Shown here: positions 58,261 to 64,000 of the stretch, one piece after another
How positions within the stretch are numbered: position 1 is the stretch's first letter
How the letters are laid out: each line of letters starts with the position of its first letter
Assembly: GCA_023213395.1 (NCBI GenBank)
Contig: CM041465.1
Coordinates: forward strand, 83,893,741-83,957,740
Origin: Cycas panzhihuaensis
Lineage: Eukaryota > Cycadophyta
Direction of reading: 5' to 3'
Length of the DNA stretch: 64,000 bases
Notes under the pieces: model-generated
What the model saw: the letters and a program-made list of their open reading frames with translations, nothing else
The model's database searches: none
Told to the model about the DNA's origin: nothing
Position numbers and translations under genes: made by a program

Positions 58261-60036
58261 TTTATATGGTTACAAATTAATTAGGTTATGATTAGATTGC
58301 AGATTAATTATGTGATAGAAACCACGACTAGGTAGAGTAGTTGTAGGAATAAGAATAAATACTTACTCATACTTAGTAATGACATATTAGATATGTGGGT
58401 GCATTTGGGGGTTAACTTGGATGTTATTGAGGTAAACTATATAATAAAGGTTGGATTGGAGATATCTTTTCATGTGACCTAACAAAACTAATTGATTTGG
58501 TAGGGACTGTATCCCATTGATTTTATGCATGTTGCCTATTTGGTCCTTGAATAATATGAATGGATTGGTTAGGGAGTTGTTTATACTATAAGTTCCCAAG
58601 GTTTGTAACCACTAGATCCCTAATATAGTATTAAATCCTCATATAAATAATATTCCAATCTAGACATATAGGTTTTTTATAACAACAACATAGTAGAGTT
58701 TATGATATCCTGACATAGAGCAAGTGAAACTAATCTTTAAAATAATGCAGAGGTTTAGTTGCCTAGCTAATGAGATGTTAATAAAGTTTAATAACATGCC
58801 ATTATCAATTAGTATTGACATTAGAGTTTTTTAGAGAATGCCCTTGACTCATAGGGGTTTAAGGTAAGAGGTGGAGGCTACAACTAATAAGGATAGTTCA
58901 AGTTGAGGATAAAAGACTAGGGTATTCCTAGAATTATTCATAAGCCTCATGCTTGAAATTAGAATCTAAGTGTTTATTAGAGGATAGGGTGGGGTTGATA
59001 GAAAAGACTATACACCTCACTTTACAAATATGACCATGCCCAGAAATCCACTTCTCTAAGCATTGAACATAAAGGCCTACCTTTATTTGATGTTATGCTT
59101 CTACTTGTGAGATTTAGACCCTTTTCATTAAGGGTTATTCTACCTATTGATCTATAATCAGTCAAGTTATATCATCAAGTTAAGGTTATGGACATTAGAA
59201 GTCTATTTGTGGTGGAGTTAAATCATTAAATTGAGGTTAAGGCCATTGAAAGTTTATCTAATAGGGTTGTGAGAACTATGGGTTATGTCTTTGAGTGGGT
59301 AAGGGTCTTTCAATCATGAATTATGCCTCTACTGCTTTATCCATTTTGATAGCTTCCTCGAGAGTGTTTATAAACATCATCTTGAAGTGCATCCGAATAT
59401 AATCTTATAGATCTACACATATATGTTTATCAAGGCTTATTTGTCTAAACTTTAGCTTAGTAGGGACTAATTATATAATGCTTATAATTAATCTATAAAT
59501 GCCTCTACTAATGATATTTGTTTAAGCCTTATTAATTGAGTGAAGAATAACTGACTCTAAGTGTCCTCATACTGCCTGAAGAAATAATTTGTGAAGTGCA
59601 ACTGTGTCTGATTTGAAGGGTATTCTTTTTTCTACCAATTGAACTAGTGATGAGATTTTCCATCTATGTGGATGGAGGCATATACTAGCTAATCCTCTTT
59701 GATCATTAGGTTGAGGATAAAGTAGGATACTAAATTCTTATCCAACTATGAGTGTTTTTCTTATTCAAATCAGGATTAAAAAATTGGGATGTTGAATTTG
59801 TAGTGGAGAAGTTTCTACATTCTTGGATTACTTCCCTATGGAGGAGGAGAAGGGGGAGAGTTGGCTATCACATTTGATGTCCCAGTGCTATTAAAATTGG
59901 ATTGCATTAGTTAAGTAACCGAGGCTAATAAATCTTCTTTTAAAGGGAGGTTAACTAACTCAACCTTAATCTCTTTTTGAAAAACTTCAAGCTTTACCTT
60001 TAGTGTAGTGATCATTTCTCCTCATGCAGGTGCCAT
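58261..60036 (-). pseudogene. G4 gag and protease region
   Basis: The minus-strand ATG at 60036 starts MAPA, stop, GEMITTLKVKLEVFQKEIKV, a coiled-coil-like N-terminus, then NSPPSPPP near 59840. A degraded gag core follows: LASICLHPHRWKIS, SDTVALHKLFLQAV, LVPTKLKFRQISLD, MHFKMMFINTLEEAIKMDKA. The protease is hard to place; ELSLLVVASTSYLKPL and MRLMNNSRN near 58880-58960 may belong to it. Frame at 58387-58599 is unremarkable. Called from position and gag-like pattern. Confidence 0.6.
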
Positions 60037-61183
60037 CACAAGTATAGAATAGGATTTAAAGGAGTAGGACTTAGTAGAAAGAATAGGAAATGCACATAAT
60101 AAGGAATAACAAGATAGAGTGAATTTTAAGAAATAGGGGATGCCTTGATAAAAATAAGGGATAAAAAAGAAGGAAGGGTACTTAGGGTGTCTATAGCCTA
60201 TTGACTCTATAATTTATGTAATAAAATCACTTAGTGTACTTGGGTGAGTATGAAAAACTTGTCAAAATAAGATAGATGAGTTTTAGGGGTAAAATTTTGG
60301 GAGTAAGGCCCACGGGTGACTTGGGTACTATTATACCCAAAAATAAACTACAAAAATTGACCTAGTACAAATTGATCAATGCAATATGGTAATTGAGATA
60401 GGATGTATGAGTTTTAATTGTAATATTTTTTATTGTAGATTTTTTTTTTAATAACAAGTTTGATTATTCATGCCATTTCTGATTCTGATGAATATTGATA
60501 AAGTTATAACTTTTTCTTTATAGATCCACACTTCTAGTAATAGATATTTAATAATTGTTTAATAATATTGATTTCTTCTCAGAGAGTGATGTTAAATCAA
60601 AGGAAATCAACCAAACTCTAACAATGGTAGTACTTGGTCTCATAAGCCTATCAATAAATACTTTTTCAGTAGTTCGACATAGGTAGCTTTAGGGCCCTAA
60701 CCGTTAACCATTACACTACAAGACTTCAATGGCTAAATGGTTTCTTATTATAGGTAGGGTAGGGGATTATTATAAGCCTCCTATGATATACTTGAAGGTA
60801 CATTGAGTCTTGATCCTATAGTCGAGTTTTGTCTAAGGCTTGGTTTAATAGATTTAACTAAAGTACTTTATGTAAGAGTAGAAAATCCATAATACACTTA
60901 GCCTAGATTAACAAATCCCCATGATATTTATAGACCCCCAACATAGGATCTCTACCTATCTAAGATAGATAGCTATCAAGCAGAGTTATCTACCCTAAGA
61001 AAGAGAGGGAAGAATAGAAAGGGTAGCTGTCAAGTAGCACTATCTACCCTTGGACCAAAATTGAAATGACTGAAACTAAAACTGAAAGAAATTATTGTAG
61101 AAAAAAATGTTACAAATGTCACCAAGGGAAAAAAATAATTCTTTTTCCATCTCCTAAATAGCTTTGTAAGGTCATCAAACCTT
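60037..61183 (-). other. G4 leader
   Basis: 1.15 kb between primer site and gag, noncoding. Contains the tRNA-like motif at 60668-60728. Near 60960-61050 two related segments (TAGCTRTCAAG, AGTTATCTACCCT type) form a short local duplication. Confidence 0.5.
60668..60728 (-). repeat. tRNA-like motif in G4 leader
   Basis: Minus strand: GTCTTGTAGTGTAATGGTTA is an excellent polymerase III A box with D-arm (TAGTGTAATGG), followed about 35 nt later by ATGTCGAACTAC, a partly decayed B box. The anticodon arm and acceptor stem do not pair well, so this is a tRNA-derived relic or SINE head, not a working tRNA. Confidence 0.35.
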
Positions 61184-61195
61184 GCTTTGATATCA
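61184..61195 (-). promoter_or_regulatory. G4 primer binding site
   Basis: Reverse of TGATATCAAAGC, two changes from the initiator-Met complement; 7 bp from the LTR. Confidence 0.7.
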
Positions 61196-61202
61196 CTTAT
61201 AG

Positions 61203-61595
61203 TGTATCTACCTAAAAACATCCTTACAAATAGTATGTCAAAGGAGATAAAATATTAGATAAAACACCTTTATTAACTTATGGAAGTTAAATTATAGAAT
61301 TATCTCTCCTAAGAGGCATAATGGACACAAAATAAGCACTAAAGAAGAACCAAAGTACTTTCTCTCAAGAAGAGAAAAATCACAAATAATCCTTTACAAG
61401 TAATCTTTAACCCTTAAATAGACAAAAGAGTGTCTCTCTCCATCAATCCTTTTAGCAACCCTAACGACTTTACATATCATTAGAGGGCTTAGTGACATGC
61501 ATATAAAACTTAATGGCTAATATCAACACTTAACCCCTTAATGTATTCCACATACTAATGCCTCCTTTCACTTATGAAGATGGAGTTATATTATA
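61203..61595 (-). repeat. G4 5' LTR
   Basis: 393 bp, TGTATCTACC to ATATTATA (terminal CA mutated). Seven bp longer than its partner near the start. Confidence 0.85.
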
Positions 61596-62969
61596 GTATC
61601 AAATCCACTATAATATGCTATGAGGACTTCCATTAGATATATAGTTATTGCACCACTCATTTATGTAAGGAAATGATTTGTTATGTGTACCTATATCTGT
61701 GAGATATTTACACTACCATGAGATCTACCCATGAGCTTGCTATTTTATATCGTTGGCCTACTCATACTCATTATCATATGAGATCATTGCATCAAATTAT
61801 AGAGGAGCACCATAATTAAACATCACTCCCTGGATTCATGTGAAGAGCCATTCCTATTCATATTGAAAAATCAATTTTGTCTTCGACGTCATGCCTTAAA
61901 TCTTCACTGAATCCTATGTCATAGAGCTTGTGAAAATTCTAATCACTATACTATTATATTATGCTTGAATCACTATCTAAATACTCTATAGTTGAGTTGT
62001 GGCTTTGTGTATTATGTGCCTATATTTAATTAAGTGGTTTGTTATGCCCTATTTAGAGTAATTTTGATCTATATGTGAGAAGTCATTACTTTAGGTTGTC
62101 ATCCTATTACAATTTGTCACTACCCTCTACACATCATGATGAATGAAGGCATTTATGAGAAGAACATTACTAAAGTAATTTTCAAGGATTTTGATGTTGT
62201 TTCATTAATTTTGATCTAATTTAATCAAATTTTGATTAGAATTTAACTACCAAATCCACACCTGCAAGTTTATATTTTTGACATTAGGGCTATATTATTT
62301 TTTCCAATATTTTATCACATTCAGTCCTATTGGATTAAGATTTTAGGTCCACTATCCCTCTAGTAGTTAAACCCTTGGTCTTTTATAGTCTCACGTGACC
62401 AACCACTTGTTATTAAGAGGGGCTACGCCCTAACACATTTAATTTTAAATTTTTAGAAGAGGTACCTTACAGTTTCTTTAATATCTTAAGTTCTAGCAAT
62501 CTATTTTTTAAATCATATAAGCCATTAGAATCCTAACTTAGAGATGGCCATTTTGGTATATGATTTGATCTATTTTGATGTTATCTTATAAAGAACTTTT
62601 AGTATAGAGTTAAGCTTTTGTACAAAATTTCTACATGGTAATTAGACAAAATTTTTTCTTTCATCTTCTACATCATTCTTTTGCCTATTTCTTGACTCTG
62701 GGGCAACTGAATTTTAAACCCTAGGAAGCTAATGTAAAGTATTTTTTTAAAGAATTTATTGTAATTTATATATTGAGTCATATAAAGGACTAGGATGAAG
62801 AAGGAGGTCTTAAAATCAAAGATAGAGTTGCTATCATCTTGTTGACAGATTTGTATGATTGTGTGGTCCATCTTGTGTGTATTTGAGATGAACTTTTATA
62901 CTCTTAGTTATTCATTTGATCAGTAAAATGGCTTTATGTCCAATACTCTTTATTGTTTCTAATTCAATA
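61596..62969. other. Unassigned stretch
   Basis: No gene or LTR end recognised. The tail could hold the leader of the copia element that begins at about 62970, but no primer site was seen. Confidence 0.3.
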
Positions 62970-64000
62970 AAAAGAACTATTTGATGTGGTCTAGGAGAAT
63001 GCAAATTTTATTAACTGGTAGAGGAATTTTAGAAATTGTATCAAATAGTTTTACTCTTCTAACTCCAACTTCACCTAGTACACATTTGAATATTGATCAA
63101 CAAAAGGAGAAAGTAGAACTTGAAATATAAAATGGTTTTATATTTGAATTTATTTATAGAAATCTAGAGGAAGAAATACAGCTCTTCCAAGTGGAATAAC
63201 CACTAAGCAAGCTTAGGATATTTTAAAAATTGCTTATGAGGGTTCAACATGTGCAAGATTACAAATAACTAGAAGGAACTTTTAGAACCTTACAATGTTT
63301 TCTTCTGAGCCAATTAATGATTTTCTCACTAGAATTCAAGACCTAGTGAATCAAATATAAGCTTTATAGGAATAAGTCTCAGAACATAACTGATAGAGAA
63401 AATTCTAAGATGTACAACTGAGATTAATAAGTTTGAGATTGTTATGATAACCATAGAAGTTACTAGAAACTTATTTACACTTACAATTGATCAGCTTCTT
63501 GCCATGCTAATCATAATAAAGGAAAGAAAGCAAAGTTCTAATTGGAATTTAGAGCAAGAGTTTGCCTCAATGACATGCTTGAGGGGGAGATTTAGGAGAC
63601 TAAGTCCTTAGGTAAATACATATTTTTAAAAATTTTATGCTTCAACTTCTAGAAATGTTAGAAACTTAGGTAGAGGAAGATCTCATAGAAGAAGCCCTAT
63701 GAAAGGAAGAGGAAATAACATAACTCTTATATCTTAAGGAAGAGATTTTATGTTGACTTATTACAATTATAGAATTTATGGATATTATTCAAATGAGTGT
63801 TATGGTAAAAAGAATAATTCAGTGAATATAGCTACAAAGAGGACTATAGAGAGGCTAAGGAATGAGAATCTATTCTATACTAGTTTGAGTATTCAAATAA
63901 ATAATGATGAAGAACACATAAATTCTAGATGCTCTACTCACATGTCTTATAATGATGACTTATTTTCAAAGATTAAGGAAGATGACAAGAAGAGGATAAT
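62970..64000 (+). pseudogene. Copia C3 gag and protease start, cut by window end
   Basis: Forward strand. RMQILLTGRGILEIVSNSFT, then QDILKIAYEGSTCARLQIT, RRNF, stop, NLTMFSSEPINDFLTRIQDL and VNQI: a UBN2-type copia gag. A basic RGRSHRRSPMKGRGNN stretch leads to a ruined zinc knuckle (YYNYRIYGYYSNECYGKKN, Cys to Tyr), and near 63925 NSRCSTHMSYNDDLFSKIKE, the protease D-S-G-C-S-T-H-M region with Asp-Ser-Gly changed to Asn-Ser-Arg. Several stops. The remainder lies beyond 64000. Confidence 0.82.

Larger units (their letters stand above)
55166..61595 (-). mobile_element. Near-complete Ty3/gypsy element G4
   Basis: 6430 bp on the minus strand. LTRs 55166-55551 and 61203-61595, polypurine tract 55552-55567, primer site near 61184-61195, gag start at 60036, and gag, RT, RNase H, integrase in gypsy order. 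A 5-bp target duplication is not clean; GTAT on both sides is the best candidate. Both LTRs and the coding region are worn, with dozens of stops. Confidence 0.88.

Noticed and set aside
60668-60728. Functional tRNA gene
   Set aside because: A box is good, but acceptor and anticodon stems do not pair and the B box is decayed.
62668-62871. 67-codon minus-strand frame
   Set aside because: No similarity to retroelement domains; isolated.

Overview
The window looks like gene-poor, AT-rich, repeat-packed nuclear DNA of a seed plant. It holds plant Ty3/gypsy and Ty1/copia retrotransposons primed by initiator-Met tRNA, a decayed plant PPR gene, long microsatellites and heavy C-to-T decay of coding sequence. 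The density of old nested LTR elements, and several polyprotein segments resembling conifer-type gypsy, suggest a gymnosperm. That is inference; nothing here fixes the species. I found no intact cellular gene, no rRNA, no convincing functional tRNA and no CRISPR array.

Layout. 1-7410: a dispersed repeat split by a complete minus-strand chromovirus, G1 (333-7303), with a perfect 5-bp target duplication. 7680-8499: a decayed copia-type LTR. 9281-10329: a gypsy scrap, then a PPR pseudogene that runs directly into reverse transcriptase of a second chromovirus, G2 (10332 to about 23640). G2 is interrupted by a small non-autonomous LTR element B (10612 to about 13198), whose own LTR holds a solo LTR (10981-11560), and by a full-length copia element (13454-21585) with a 3.2-kb leader. 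23640-26890: unassigned DNA with two minisatellites.

26890-40580: a minus-strand array of gypsy G3. From 5' to 3' on that strand it reads gag, PR/RT, RNase H, integrase, then a 21-bp tandem array, an unidentified decayed protein ('X'), and the dispersed repeat also seen at the window start. It is interrupted by a copia fragment (about 32295-35510) and by a non-autonomous LTR element C (37634-40502). 43300-50750 holds two more LTRs of the family seen at 7.9 kb, a second solo LTR in inverted orientation (44828-45494), microsatellites, a Z-DNA-prone tract and the only CpG-rich, non-repetitive-looking island (49250-49860). 51564-54758: non-autonomous LTR element D. 55166-61595: near-complete gypsy G4 (minus). 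62970-64000: start of another copia element, cut by the window end.

The elements do not work together as a pathway; the window is a layered insertion record. The stops I could interpret are mostly Gln-to-stop or Trp-to-stop, and three separate catalytic Asp codons have become Asn, as expected from long-term cytosine methylation and deamination. The most unusual content is protein X with its 21-bp (7-codon) array downstream of the G3 integrase, the very long structured copia leader, and the PPR-to-reverse-transcriptase junction.
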